Assembly: GCA_964588335.1 (NCBI GenBank)
Contig: CAZPOV010000001.1
Span: 124,001 to 188,000, forward strand
From: JAGQZY01 sp964588335
GTDB lineage: Bacteria > Bdellovibrionota > Bdellovibrionia > Bdellovibrionales > JAGQZY01
DNA length: 64,000 bases
Direction: 5' to 3'
Shown here: positions 15,371 through 23,202 of the stretch, in pieces
Numbering within the stretch: the stretch's first letter is position 1
How the letters are laid out: each line of letters begins with the position of its first letter
Made by a program: the position numbers and the translations under genes
Notes under the pieces: model-generated
Seen by the model: only the letters and a program-made list of their open reading frames with translations
Told to the model about the DNA's origin: nothing
Database searches by the model: none

Positions 15371-16736
15371 TATTTTGGACACGGTGGGGAACACTCCGAT
15401 TGTTGAATTAAAGAATGTTGTTCCCAAAGGCTCGCCTCATAAGTTTTGGGCCAAGCTTGAGTACTTCAATCCTGGTCTTAGCGTCAAAGATCGAATTGCT
15501 CTTGCATTGGTTGAAGGGGCCGAAAGTCGCGGCGAATTGAAAGCCGGCGGCACGATCATCGAAGCCACATCAGGAAACACAGGCATGGGCTTGGCCCTTG
15601 TCGCAGCGGTAAAAGGTTACAAAGCTATTTTTGTGATGCCTGATAAAATCAGTGAAGAGAAGCGAGCCGCTTTGCGAGCCTATGGTGCGAAAGTTGTTAT
15701 TACGCCAACAGCTGTTGAGCCGGAAGACCCGCGCAGTTATTTGTCGGTTTCCAAAAAACTAGCCGAAATCACCCCAGGTAGTTTTCTGACCAATCAATAT
15801 CACAATCCCGATAATGCAAAAGTACACTATGACAGAACCGGGCCAGAGGTGTGGAACCAGACCGAAGGAAAAATTGATGTTTTCGTGGCTGGTGCTGGCA
15901 CAGGCGGAACCGTTTCGGGAACCGGAAAGTATCTTAAGGAAAAAAAACCTGAAGTCAAAATTCTTTGCCCTGATCCAGTGGGCAGTATCCTTTACGATTT
16001 GTTCTATTACAAAGAAGTTAAAAATGAGCCGCAACCCTACAAAGTTGAAGGTGTGGGTGAAGACATGCTTCCCGATAACGTCCATATGGATGTGATTGAT
16101 GATTTTGTTCAGGTCGATGACAAAGAATCTTTTATGATGACTCGCGACCTTGTTTCAAAAGAAGGTATTTGTGTGGGGCCATCCTCGGCCATGGCACTAG
16201 TGGGCGCAATTAAATATTCTGAGACCCTCGATAAGCCTCACAATTTTCTTATTATGATGGCCGACAGTGGGCGCGCTTATCTCAGCAAGGCCTTTAATGA
16301 TGATTGGTTGCGCGATAATAACTTTTTACCGTCACCCATGAAGTTCACCAATGTTGAAGACCTGTTAAAGTCTCGTGAAAAAGAAATGCCGGTGATTTCG
16401 GCCACCGTTGATAATAATGTTTTGGAAGTGGTGAACCTGTTAAAAGAAAACGGTATTTCACAAGTGCCAGTGTTTTCTGATGGCGAGTTGGTTGGTGTTC
16501 TCGACGAATCCGACCTGATTCTTCCTCTTGCTACAGGTAAGCTGAAGCCAACGGAGCCCATTATTCATTTGATCAAAGGTTCAATCATGTGGGTTCATCC
16601 CCATGACGATCTTGAGACTTTGGCGCAGCACTTTGAAAAAGGCTTTATCGCTCTGGTTAAAGATCAAGATGAAAAGTTACACGTTCTAACAAAAATTGAT
16701 TTGCTCCAATATATTAGTGAGCACTTAAACATGTAA
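15357..16736 (+). CDS. Cystathionine beta-synthase
   Basis: The protein has 459 residues. An N-terminal PLP-dependent domain (residues 1-325) is followed by two CBS domains (about 335-459). Seen are the PLP lysine segment LSVKDRIALAL, the Asn loop TSGNTGMGLA and the Gly-rich phosphate loop GTGGTVSGTGKYL. It joins serine and homocysteine to form cystathionine; the paired CBS domains would allow regulation by an adenosyl ligand. The start at 15357 (MIYNSILDTVGNTP) is supported by the AGAAGAAGG site and by family alignment. The longer frame from 15330 is rejected. The next gene, 12 bases on, encodes the enzyme that uses its product. O-acetylserine sulfhydrylase is less likely because of the CBS pair. 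Confidence 0.93.
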   Translation: MIYNSILDTVGNTPIVELKNVVPKGSPHKFWAKLEYFNPGLSVKDRIALALVEGAESRGELKAGGTIIEATSGNTGMGLALVAAVKGYKAIFVMPDKISEEKRAALRAYGAKVVITPTAVEPEDPRSYLSVSKKLAEITPGSFLTNQYHNPDNAKVHYDRTGPEVWNQTEGKIDVFVAGAGTGGTVSGTGKYLKEKKPEVKILCPDPVGSILYDLFYYKEVKNEPQPYKVEGVGEDMLPDNVHMDVIDDFVQVDDKESFMMTRDLVSKEGICVGPSSAMALVGAIKYSETLDKPHNFLIMMADSGRAYLSKAFNDDWLRDNNFLPSPMKFTNVEDLLKSREKEMPVISATVDNNVLEVVNLLKENGISQVPVFSDGELVGVLDESDLILPLATGKLKPTEPIIHLIKGSIMWVHPHDDLETLAQHFEKGFIALVKDQDEKLHVLTKIDLLQYISEHLNM

Positions 16737-16747
16737 AGGAGTCCGCT

Positions 16748-17899
16748 ATGGACAAGAAAGAAATGGGCTTTGCGACCCGAGCCATTCATGCGGGTCAAGA
16801 ACCAGATCCTACGACGGGCGCCATTATGACGCCGCTTTATTTAACGTCGACCTATGTTCAATCGTCTCCGGGGGAGCACAAGGGTTACGAATACAGTCGG
16901 ACCTCCAATCCCACGCGTAAAGCCTACGAGGACTGCTTAGCCAGTTTGGAATCGGGGAAATTTGGTTTTGGATTTGCGTCGGGATGTGCGGCATCGACGA
17001 CCATCCTTCATCTTTTAAAAGCCGGCGATCATGTGATTGCTTCGGATGATCTATATGGTGGTACTTTTCGCTTGTTTGATAAAGTGATCCGCCACAACGG
17101 AATTGAATTTTCGTTTGTCGATATGTCGAATCCAGACAACGTCGAAAAGGCGATTCAAGACAACTCAAAAATGATTTGGATAGAAACTCCGACCAATCCC
17201 ATGCTTAAGCTTGTTGATATCAAGGCTTGTTCGAAAATTGGTAAGAGCAAAGGCTTGATGACTGTGGTCGACAACACTTTTATGAGTCCTTATTTTCAAA
17301 AGCCTCTGACTTTAGGCGCTGATATTGTGGTTCACTCGACGACAAAATTTATCAACGGTCATAGTGATATTGTGGGCGGCGCTGTGATTGTCAATGACTC
17401 TGAGGTGGCTTCGAAACTGGCTTTCCTAAGCAACTCCATGGGCGCCATTTGTTCACCTTTTGATGCCTTCATGTGTATGCGTAGCTTGAAGACATTGCCG
17501 GTCCGAATGCGGGCGCATCAAGAGAATGCTCAAAAAGTAGTCGAATTTCTTGATAATCATAATCAGGTGGAAAAAATAATTTATCCGGGTCTCGAAAGTC
17601 ATCCTCAACACGCATTGGCTAAAGAGCAAATGTCGGGATTTGGTGGGATGATCACATTTTATATGAAGGGGGGCTTGGAGCCCGCTCGTAAACTCCTAGA
17701 AAGAGTGAAGGTTTTTGCGTTGGCGGAAAGCCTCGGCGGCGTTGAGTCTTTGATCGAGCATCCGGCCATTATGACTCACGCAAGCGTACCGGCTGAAATT
17801 CGCAAGGAATTGGGAATTGACGATGGATTGGTGCGTTTAAGCGTGGGAATTGAAGATATTGAAGACCTATTGGCCGACCTTGAGCAAGCTCTCGGTTGA
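16748..17899 (+). CDS. Cystathionine gamma-lyase/synthase (Cys/Met metabolism PLP enzyme)
   Basis: The protein has 383 residues. It has the motifs of the Cys/Met PLP family: YSRTSNPTRKAYE, ASGCAAST, the PLP-binding lysine in HSTTKFINGHSDIVGG, and the C-terminal ESLIEHPAIMTHASV and GLVRLSVGIED. Sequence alone does not separate gamma-lyase from gamma-synthase. The adjacent cystathionine beta-synthase makes gamma-lyase more likely, giving cysteine from homocysteine (reverse transsulfuration). An AAAGGAG site lies before the ATG. The two genes form an operon. The promoter of tRNA-Phe overlaps its stop codon. Confidence 0.92.
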   Translation: MDKKEMGFATRAIHAGQEPDPTTGAIMTPLYLTSTYVQSSPGEHKGYEYSRTSNPTRKAYEDCLASLESGKFGFGFASGCAASTTILHLLKAGDHVIASDDLYGGTFRLFDKVIRHNGIEFSFVDMSNPDNVEKAIQDNSKMIWIETPTNPMLKLVDIKACSKIGKSKGLMTVVDNTFMSPYFQKPLTLGADIVVHSTTKFINGHSDIVGGAVIVNDSEVASKLAFLSNSMGAICSPFDAFMCMRSLKTLPVRMRAHQENAQKVVEFLDNHNQVEKIIYPGLESHPQHALAKEQMSGFGGMITFYMKGGLEPARKLLERVKVFALAESLGGVESLIEHPAIMTHASVPAEIRKELGIDDGLVRLSVGIEDIEDLLADLEQALG

Positions 17900-17924
17900 C
17901 AAAAATCCTGGGATTCAGTAGCTA
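17896..17924 (+). promoter_or_regulatory. Probable promoter of tRNA-Phe
   Basis: A perfect TTGACA (17896-17901) overlaps the TGA stop of the lyase gene. Seventeen bases later is TAGCTA, a weak -10. The tRNA begins 22 bases further on. The -35 box is convincing, the -10 less so. Confidence 0.45.
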
Positions 17925-17946
17925 TTGACTTCGATTTTTTTGAGCT

Positions 17947-18022
<76 letters not shown>

Positions 18023-18051
18023 TTTTTCAATTTAAGACTCAAGGGGGGGCC

Positions 18052-18354
18052 ATGAAGTCTTTATTAATTTCAATCGCAATTTCTTTTTTCGCAATCGGCG
18101 CACAAGCCGCTGATGTTGTTTGTTCTTGTACGGGTGAAGAAAAGTGCTCTGACGTGAAGATCAGTTTTGTTCCAGCGACTCCGGGTGTGTATATGTCCGT
18201 TGAATACTCTTATGGAGATCGCAATCAAGAAGGCTTTGCAACGATCACTCGTATCGCCGATGAAGATAAGATTATTTATCGTTTAGGAAACTTCACTCTT
18301 GTTGAAGAGGACGGAAAGTATTCGCTGCCCTTGCGTAAAGCAAAATGTAACTAA
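18052..18354 (+). CDS. Small periplasmic protein of unknown function
   Basis: The protein has 100 residues. A signal peptide with an AQA cleavage site (residues 1-19) is followed by an 81-residue domain with four cysteines (VVCSCTG, EKCSD and a C-terminal AKCN). These could form disulfides. No family is recognised. A bidirectional terminator follows 28 bases after the stop. It may share transcription with the tRNA upstream or have its own promoter. Confidence 0.75.
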   Translation: MKSLLISIAISFFAIGAQAADVVCSCTGEEKCSDVKISFVPATPGVYMSVEYSYGDRNQEGFATITRIADEDKIIYRLGNFTLVEEDGKYSLPLRKAKCN

Positions 18355-18381
18355 GCTTTTTTCCTTACCATTCGAAAATAA

Positions 18382-18412
18382 AAAAAAGCCACAGAGATCC
18401 TGTGGCTTTTTT
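18382..18412. terminator. Bidirectional intrinsic terminator
   Basis: A perfect 13-base stem AAAAAAGCCACAG / CTGTGGCTTTTTT with loop AGATC. It ends the secreted protein gene on the plus strand and the DUF3667-like gene on the minus strand; its last base overlaps the stop codon of the latter. Confidence 0.9.
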
Positions 18413-19377
18413 TATAGCTGATCGATATTTAAAATGGCCACATAGGCGATTTGGCTGAGAACCAGTGCAAACAACAATGTTAAATAGGTGAATCCACCAA
18501 AAGAGACAGATAAAATCGTCTTTAACAATCGTCTTCGGCTTGTTGAGAAAAATTGCAGATAAGAAAAAAACAAATAAAAAGTCGTAGCAGTAACAGTTGT
18601 CAAAAGCGTGGTGCCGTTGAACGAGGGTAGCAGCCAGTAGAAGGCTGATAACAGTATCGAAATCAATAGCAACTGGGAGTAGATAAAAGAGTTGATAATG
18701 ATGTGTTCGGCAAAGTTCAGTTTTTGCTTTCGGAAGAAGAAAAATGAAAATATTGAAAAAACGGGGATCCAAAGAACTAAAAAGACTTTTAAAGTATCAA
18801 ACAAAGTCTTGTGATACTTTGGTAAAAGAAACTTGATAAACTCCAAGAATTGTTTGCGTGTCGCTTGCTTCTTTATCTGATTGCCGAACCAATTGAATTC
18901 CAGGTTCAGTTTATTGTCCTTTTCAATTTTCTTTGCCGACGGCGTTTGTTTTAAAAGCCTGGCTTGTTGGTTCTCGTCAGTCAGATGAATGTTGTCACCT
19001 TCCTGAGTCACTGAAAATTGATCGACCATGGTGGTGATGTTTTCGAAAAAGCCATAATGTTTTTCTAAAAAAGAGATATTCAGAGTGAACAGAACAACAA
19101 ATAAAAAAGTGTATTTCCCGGCTGAAAGATATCGTTTCCGTTTTCCAGCCAAATAGTCTTTCAACATGTTTCCTGGGTGCTGACTTAAATCAATGCAGGT
19201 TTTAAGAAAGCCTCGGTCCGAGTCAGAGAGAGCGTCGATAAAGTCGTGAATCACTGTCAATGTCGTGAGTCTTTTGGTTTGGGCTTTTTGGCCACAATCA
19301 GGACAAAACCAACCGCTGAAAGTGGTCTGGCAATTAAGACATTGAATGTCTTGGGGTTTTTCCTGTTTTTTCAGCAT
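18412..19377 (-). CDS. DUF3667-like zinc-ribbon membrane protein
   Basis: The protein has 321 residues. The N-terminal zinc ribbon has CLNC (residues 14-17) and CPDCGQK (about 25-31). This is followed by the segment typical of DUF3667 (GFLKTCIDLSQHPGNMLKDY, then GKRKRYLSAGKYTF). About five membrane spans follow: one near residue 90 and four in the C-terminal third. A soluble loop of about 100 residues lies between. The function of the family is not known. The terminator behind it and its separate direction show it is a single-gene unit. Confidence 0.8.
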   Translation of the reverse strand: MLKKQEKPQDIQCLNCQTTFSGWFCPDCGQKAQTKRLTTLTVIHDFIDALSDSDRGFLKTCIDLSQHPGNMLKDYLAGKRKRYLSAGKYTFLFVVLFTLNISFLEKHYGFFENITTMVDQFSVTQEGDNIHLTDENQQARLLKQTPSAKKIEKDNKLNLEFNWFGNQIKKQATRKQFLEFIKFLLPKYHKTLFDTLKVFLVLWIPVFSIFSFFFFRKQKLNFAEHIIINSFIYSQLLLISILLSAFYWLLPSFNGTTLLTTVTATTFYLFFSYLQFFSTSRRRLLKTILSVSFGGFTYLTLLFALVLSQIAYVAILNIDQL

Positions 19378-19495
19378 TGCAGATGTTTATTGGCAAACCT
19401 CTGGATTGTCTAGAAGGGGAATCCAGAGTCGTGCAGGCTCTTGAATTCATTGAAAATTCTTGCGACTTCTACCGCGATGCACTATAAGGCGGGCC

Positions 19496-20518
19496 ATGCG
19501 CGAAGAAGATCTTCTCCAGTCATTAAAAGACAATCCCTTTGTTCTAGCTCCCATGGCAGCGATCACGGACCGTGTTTTTCGCCTGTTCATGCGCCGACAA
19601 GGTGCGGGAATTTTGACCTCAGAGCTGATCTCAGCCAACGGACTTCTCTATAACAATGAGAAAACAAAACAAATGATGCGCTTTTATGAAGAAGAGCGCC
19701 CGGTTGGTATCCAGATCTTTGGTGAAGAGGAGGAGGCTCTGGTCAATGCGGCTCAGTACGTTGAACAACTGGGGGCTGATTTTGTGGATATTAATCTCGG
19801 TTGCCCTGTGAAAAAAGTGGTGAAAAAAGGGGCCGGCTCCGCCATGCTGCGAGAGCCTGATAAGTTAAGACGCATCTGTCGCGCCATAAAAAGTAAAATT
19901 CAGATACCTCTCACTTTAAAGATCAGAACCGGTTGGGATCAGCAGAATCGCAACGCCCTTGATATCGTTCAGTTGGCCTATGACGAAGGAGTGACCTGGG
20001 TGGCGATTCATGGTCGTACCCGCAGCCAGGCCTATAATGGTGAGGCCGACTGGGATTATATTACTGGTGTTAAAGCCAACAGTCCCATTCCCATCATTGG
20101 GAACGGTGACATCACGTCGCCCCAGCTGGCCGTGGAGCGCCTGCAGCAGTCAGGATGCGATGCTGTGATGATAGGGCGAGGGTGCTTAAAAAACCCATGG
20201 ATCTTTCAACAGTCGTTGAAGTTATGGAAAGACTCTGATTTTGAGCCCCTTTCTTTTGAATACCTTCCATTGTTTGAACATTTAAAAGAGGTGGCTGAAG
20301 GCGAGTTGGACGAGCGCGTTCTTTGTCTTTTATTTCGCAAACTGGGCAATTGGTTTTCGTCAGGTCTTCCGGGCTCAGGAGAGTTTCGTCGGCAAATTTT
20401 TTCAGCGCGCGGCCTTGAAGAAACCTATTCCGTTATCACCGATTATTACTCGGGCGTTCATCCGGGGCTGCGCAAAGACACCTCTCATGAAGCCTTTATG
20501 AAGGGTGGTCACGGATAA
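19496..20518 (+). CDS. tRNA-dihydrouridine synthase (DusB-like)
   Basis: The protein has 340 residues. It reduces uridine to dihydrouridine in tRNA, using FMN and NADPH. TIM-barrel motifs are present: APMAAITDRVFR at the start, the active-site Cys segment INLGCPVKKVVKKGAG, LKIRTGW, AIHGRTR, the FMN phosphate motif IIGNGDI and AVMIGRGCLKNPWIF. The start at 19496 (MREEDLLQ) is preferred to a TTG 36 bases upstream, because family members begin close to the first barrel strand. The gene is transcribed alone between two opposing genes; its stop touches the stop of the convergent glycosyltransferase gene. Confidence 0.94.
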   Translation: MREEDLLQSLKDNPFVLAPMAAITDRVFRLFMRRQGAGILTSELISANGLLYNNEKTKQMMRFYEEERPVGIQIFGEEEEALVNAAQYVEQLGADFVDINLGCPVKKVVKKGAGSAMLREPDKLRRICRAIKSKIQIPLTLKIRTGWDQQNRNALDIVQLAYDEGVTWVAIHGRTRSQAYNGEADWDYITGVKANSPIPIIGNGDITSPQLAVERLQQSGCDAVMIGRGCLKNPWIFQQSLKLWKDSDFEPLSFEYLPLFEHLKEVAEGELDERVLCLLFRKLGNWFSSGLPGSGEFRRQIFSARGLEETYSVITDYYSGVHPGLRKDTSHEAFMKGGHG

Positions 20519-21649
20519 TCAGGCGGCGTCTTTAGACTCTTGAGTGGTGTCAGGGGTTTGCGGCTGCTGAGGTAAGGGTTTGAGTTCGTCGAGATCCTTA
20601 TCCTTCAGTGGCTTTGATTCCGAGGAATCCTCCTCAGATTCTTCTTCAAGAAAGACTTCTGAGGCCTCTTCAGGCCTACCTTCTACTTCACCTTCCATCT
20701 GTTCTTCGCTGGTTTCGGTAGACTCAGAGGTCTCGGTATCAAGGGGTTCAAGTTCGTTGATGGGTTCGCCAGCAACATCCTCATCCGTGGCTTCTAAAAA
20801 GACTTCATCGTTTTTGTCCATTTCTTCGAATTCTTCGAAGAGCTGCTCTTCAATTGTCAGAGGTTCGAAGAGGCTTTCTGAGTATTGATCAAAGGGCCAG
20901 GCATTGTCTTCCAAAAGCATTTTAATATAAACGAACACATCGTCTTTAATTTTTCCAGTGCGGTACATCCGCTCGAGGATAATCTTCATTCGCCAGAGGT
21001 TACTTTTGGAAAGGGTTTTGGTTTGGTAACTTTGGCCCAGTCGTTTAGGACTGGGCAGGAGTGAGACTAAAAAAATGCTTTCTAAAACATTTAAATACTC
21101 GGGGGCTTTTTTAAAATAGTGTTGGCTGGCCGGCTTCAGGCCGTATATTTCATCTCCAAATTCAACGACATTAATATATTTTTCCAAAATCTGGGTTTTC
21201 GATAATTTTTCTTCAATCTGTTTTGCAATAAAAAACTCTTTGAACTTCCGACTGATGCTTTTTTCTTTGGAAAGATACATGTTCTTAGCCAGCTGTTGCG
21301 TGAGAGTGGATCCACCCCTGGCAAATCGCCACTCCAAAAAATTGCGACGAAAACTTTCTTTAATTTCAAACCAGTCGAACCCTTTGTGGGAGTAAAAACT
21401 CCCGTCTTCAGACAAAATCAGAGCTTGAAAAAAATGCTTCGGAACCTTTTTAAATCGAATATATTGAGGATTGGATGGGCAAAGGTTCACGCCATACATT
21501 TTTGTGGTGAAGCATTTTTTTGGGTCTTCAATGGTTTGAGTTTGCCAAAACACAAAGGCGCCGTAGGCCGCAAACACAAGAAATAGGCCGACACTGCCAA
21601 AAACTAAATATTTTATGATGGGTCGAGCAGACCTTTTTTCTTCATCCAT
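20519..21649 (-). CDS. Monofunctional peptidoglycan glycosyltransferase with acidic tail
   Basis: The protein has 376 residues. One membrane anchor (about 13-33) is followed by a GT51 glycosyltransferase domain (about 60-240). It has the catalytic motif SEDGSFYSHKGFDW, the second motif GGSTLTQQLAKNMYLS and the third segment EKYINVVEFGDEIYGL. There is no transpeptidase domain, so it should only lengthen glycan strands from lipid II. The C-terminal 90 residues are unusually rich in Glu, Ser and Pro and are probably disordered. Typical MtgA proteins (about 240 residues) lack this tail. It overlaps the upstream SDR gene by 37 bases. Confidence 0.9.
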   Translation of the reverse strand: MDEEKRSARPIIKYLVFGSVGLFLVFAAYGAFVFWQTQTIEDPKKCFTTKMYGVNLCPSNPQYIRFKKVPKHFFQALILSEDGSFYSHKGFDWFEIKESFRRNFLEWRFARGGSTLTQQLAKNMYLSKEKSISRKFKEFFIAKQIEEKLSKTQILEKYINVVEFGDEIYGLKPASQHYFKKAPEYLNVLESIFLVSLLPSPKRLGQSYQTKTLSKSNLWRMKIILERMYRTGKIKDDVFVYIKMLLEDNAWPFDQYSESLFEPLTIEEQLFEEFEEMDKNDEVFLEATDEDVAGEPINELEPLDTETSESTETSEEQMEGEVEGRPEEASEVFLEEESEEDSSESKPLKDKDLDELKPLPQQPQTPDTTQESKDAA

Positions 21650-22611
21650 GAAATGCTTTCCTCAATAGCCGTTCTGGCTGGAGTGGGGTTGAAGCCAAGT
21701 TCTTTGCGAGCCCGTTGGTTGCTGAACCAGTGGTACAGTGATGCCGTGATTGCTGTCTCGGAGCTTAACGAGGTTTCAGAACCAAGTTTGCGTATCATAT
21801 CACCGAAGTACCCCATGGCTTTCATCATGGCCTTTGGTATCGGAATATTCGGAGCCGGAACACCAGAGATGTCGGCAATGGTCGCGAACAGCTCCTTGAT
21901 AGTCATGTTTTCGCCACTTAAGATGTAACGACGGGCGGGTTGTCCCTTCTCAAGGCAGAGGTGGATGCCATCAATGACATCGTTGGCATAAACCACGTTT
22001 ACGCCTCCTGGTGGATAAAGTTTAAACTGTCCCTTTGCCACCTTTATTTGAGTTTTGCGACTGCCTTTGGTCCCATCGCCAGCTCCGTAAATAGTTGATG
22101 GGTTGACTAGGTAAACTGGCAATTGGTCATTGTTGTAAGCGTCAATAGCCAGTTTTTCAGCCTGACGTTTGGTTTCAAAATATCCCAGATTATATTTGTG
22201 TAAGTTAAATTCAAAATCTTCATCAATCGGCTTTGGTTTAAAACTGGCGCCAATGGTCACCACCGAACTTAGGTGCAAAACTTTTTTTGTTTTATGAGTG
22301 ATACAAGCATCAAGCACGTTGGCTGTGCCTTCGATGTTAATCTTGTCCATTTTTTCTCGGTCGCTTTTTTTATAGGCGATATAGCCCGCCAAGTGGTAAA
22401 CGATCTCCTGTTCCTCGCATGCTTTTAGCAAAGCTAGGCGATCAGTGATGTCACCATAATGAACCGTTAATTTGAGATCTTTGAAGGGGCTTAGGTCGCT
22501 TGTTTTGCGAGCCAATATTGAAACATTACAACCTTTTTTGCAAAGGTCGCGAACCAGATGGCGCCCTAAAAATCCGGTGGCCCCGGTGACGAGAACTTTT
22601 TTATTCTTCAA
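21613..22611 (-). CDS. NAD(P)-dependent epimerase/dehydratase, extended SDR
   Basis: The protein has 332 residues. The N-terminal Rossmann motif VTGATGFLGRHLVRDL (residues 8-23) binds NAD(P). The catalytic pair is in YFETK (about 142-146) and a Ser lies in HLSSVVTIG. It resembles dihydroflavonol-reductase-like/HpnA-like SDRs and sugar-nucleotide or 3-beta-hydroxysteroid type enzymes; the substrate cannot be told. It overlaps the cyclophilin gene start region by 11 bases and the glycosyltransferase gene by 37 bases, so the three are one transcript. Confidence 0.85.
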   Translation of the reverse strand: MKNKKVLVTGATGFLGRHLVRDLCKKGCNVSILARKTSDLSPFKDLKLTVHYGDITDRLALLKACEEQEIVYHLAGYIAYKKSDREKMDKINIEGTANVLDACITHKTKKVLHLSSVVTIGASFKPKPIDEDFEFNLHKYNLGYFETKRQAEKLAIDAYNNDQLPVYLVNPSTIYGAGDGTKGSRKTQIKVAKGQFKLYPPGGVNVVYANDVIDGIHLCLEKGQPARRYILSGENMTIKELFATIADISGVPAPNIPIPKAMMKAMGYFGDMIRKLGSETSLSSETAITASLYHWFSNQRARKELGFNPTPARTAIEESISWMKKKGLLDPS

Positions 22612-23197
22612 CGACGATCCTCTTCATTTTGATCGGACGAAGAGGCTTCATCATAGCATCGCGAGGGGCTCGACTGATTTTGTCGACAATGGCAAAGCCA
22701 CGATCGACTTCGCCCATAACAGTGTATTTTTCGTTGAGGTGGGGTGCTTTCTCAGTGGTTATAAAAAATTGGCTGCCAACAGAATTGTCGTCATCTTTGA
22801 TCCGCGCCATTCCCACGAGATAGGGCTTGTCAAATTTCAAACTGTTGGTTTCACCTTTTAAAGTGTAGCCGGGCCAACCTTTGCCGTTGCCCCAGGGGCA
22901 TCCGGTTTGGATCCCAAGTTTGGGATGCACTTTGTGAAAAATCATATCTTGATAAAACGGGACGTCTCTTACTTTCTTTCCGGAACGAACATCCCGAAAT
23001 TGTTTTGTTCCTTTAGCTAGACCTATAAAGTTATCAACATATGAAGGGGCTTCTTTTTTATAAAGCTTTAGACGGATATCACCCTCTGATGTTTTAAGGG
23101 TGGCGAAAGCAAAAAGGGCATTACCCTGAGCAAAAGCCGAAGATGAAGTAAAAAATAAAATGCAAAAAAGAATTCGTAACACAACTCTTAGTTTCAA
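22601..23197 (-). CDS. Exported cyclophilin-type peptidyl-prolyl isomerase
   Basis: The protein has 198 residues. A signal peptide (residues 1-23, ending SSSAFA) directs it to the periplasm. The cyclophilin fold is recognised from LKTSEGDIRLKLYKKEAP, FHKVHPKLGIQTGCP, VGMARI, GSQFFITT and YTVMGEV. The usual FHR catalytic Arg position reads FHK here, which could lower activity. The standard GDP segment reads GCP with an insertion. It is the gene after glnE on this strand and may help fold envelope proteins. Confidence 0.88.
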   Translation of the reverse strand: MKLRVVLRILFCILFFTSSSAFAQGNALFAFATLKTSEGDIRLKLYKKEAPSYVDNFIGLAKGTKQFRDVRSGKKVRDVPFYQDMIFHKVHPKLGIQTGCPWGNGKGWPGYTLKGETNSLKFDKPYLVGMARIKDDDNSVGSQFFITTEKAPHLNEKYTVMGEVDRGFAIVDKISRAPRDAMMKPLRPIKMKRIVVEE

Positions 23198-23202
23198 TGA
23201 TT

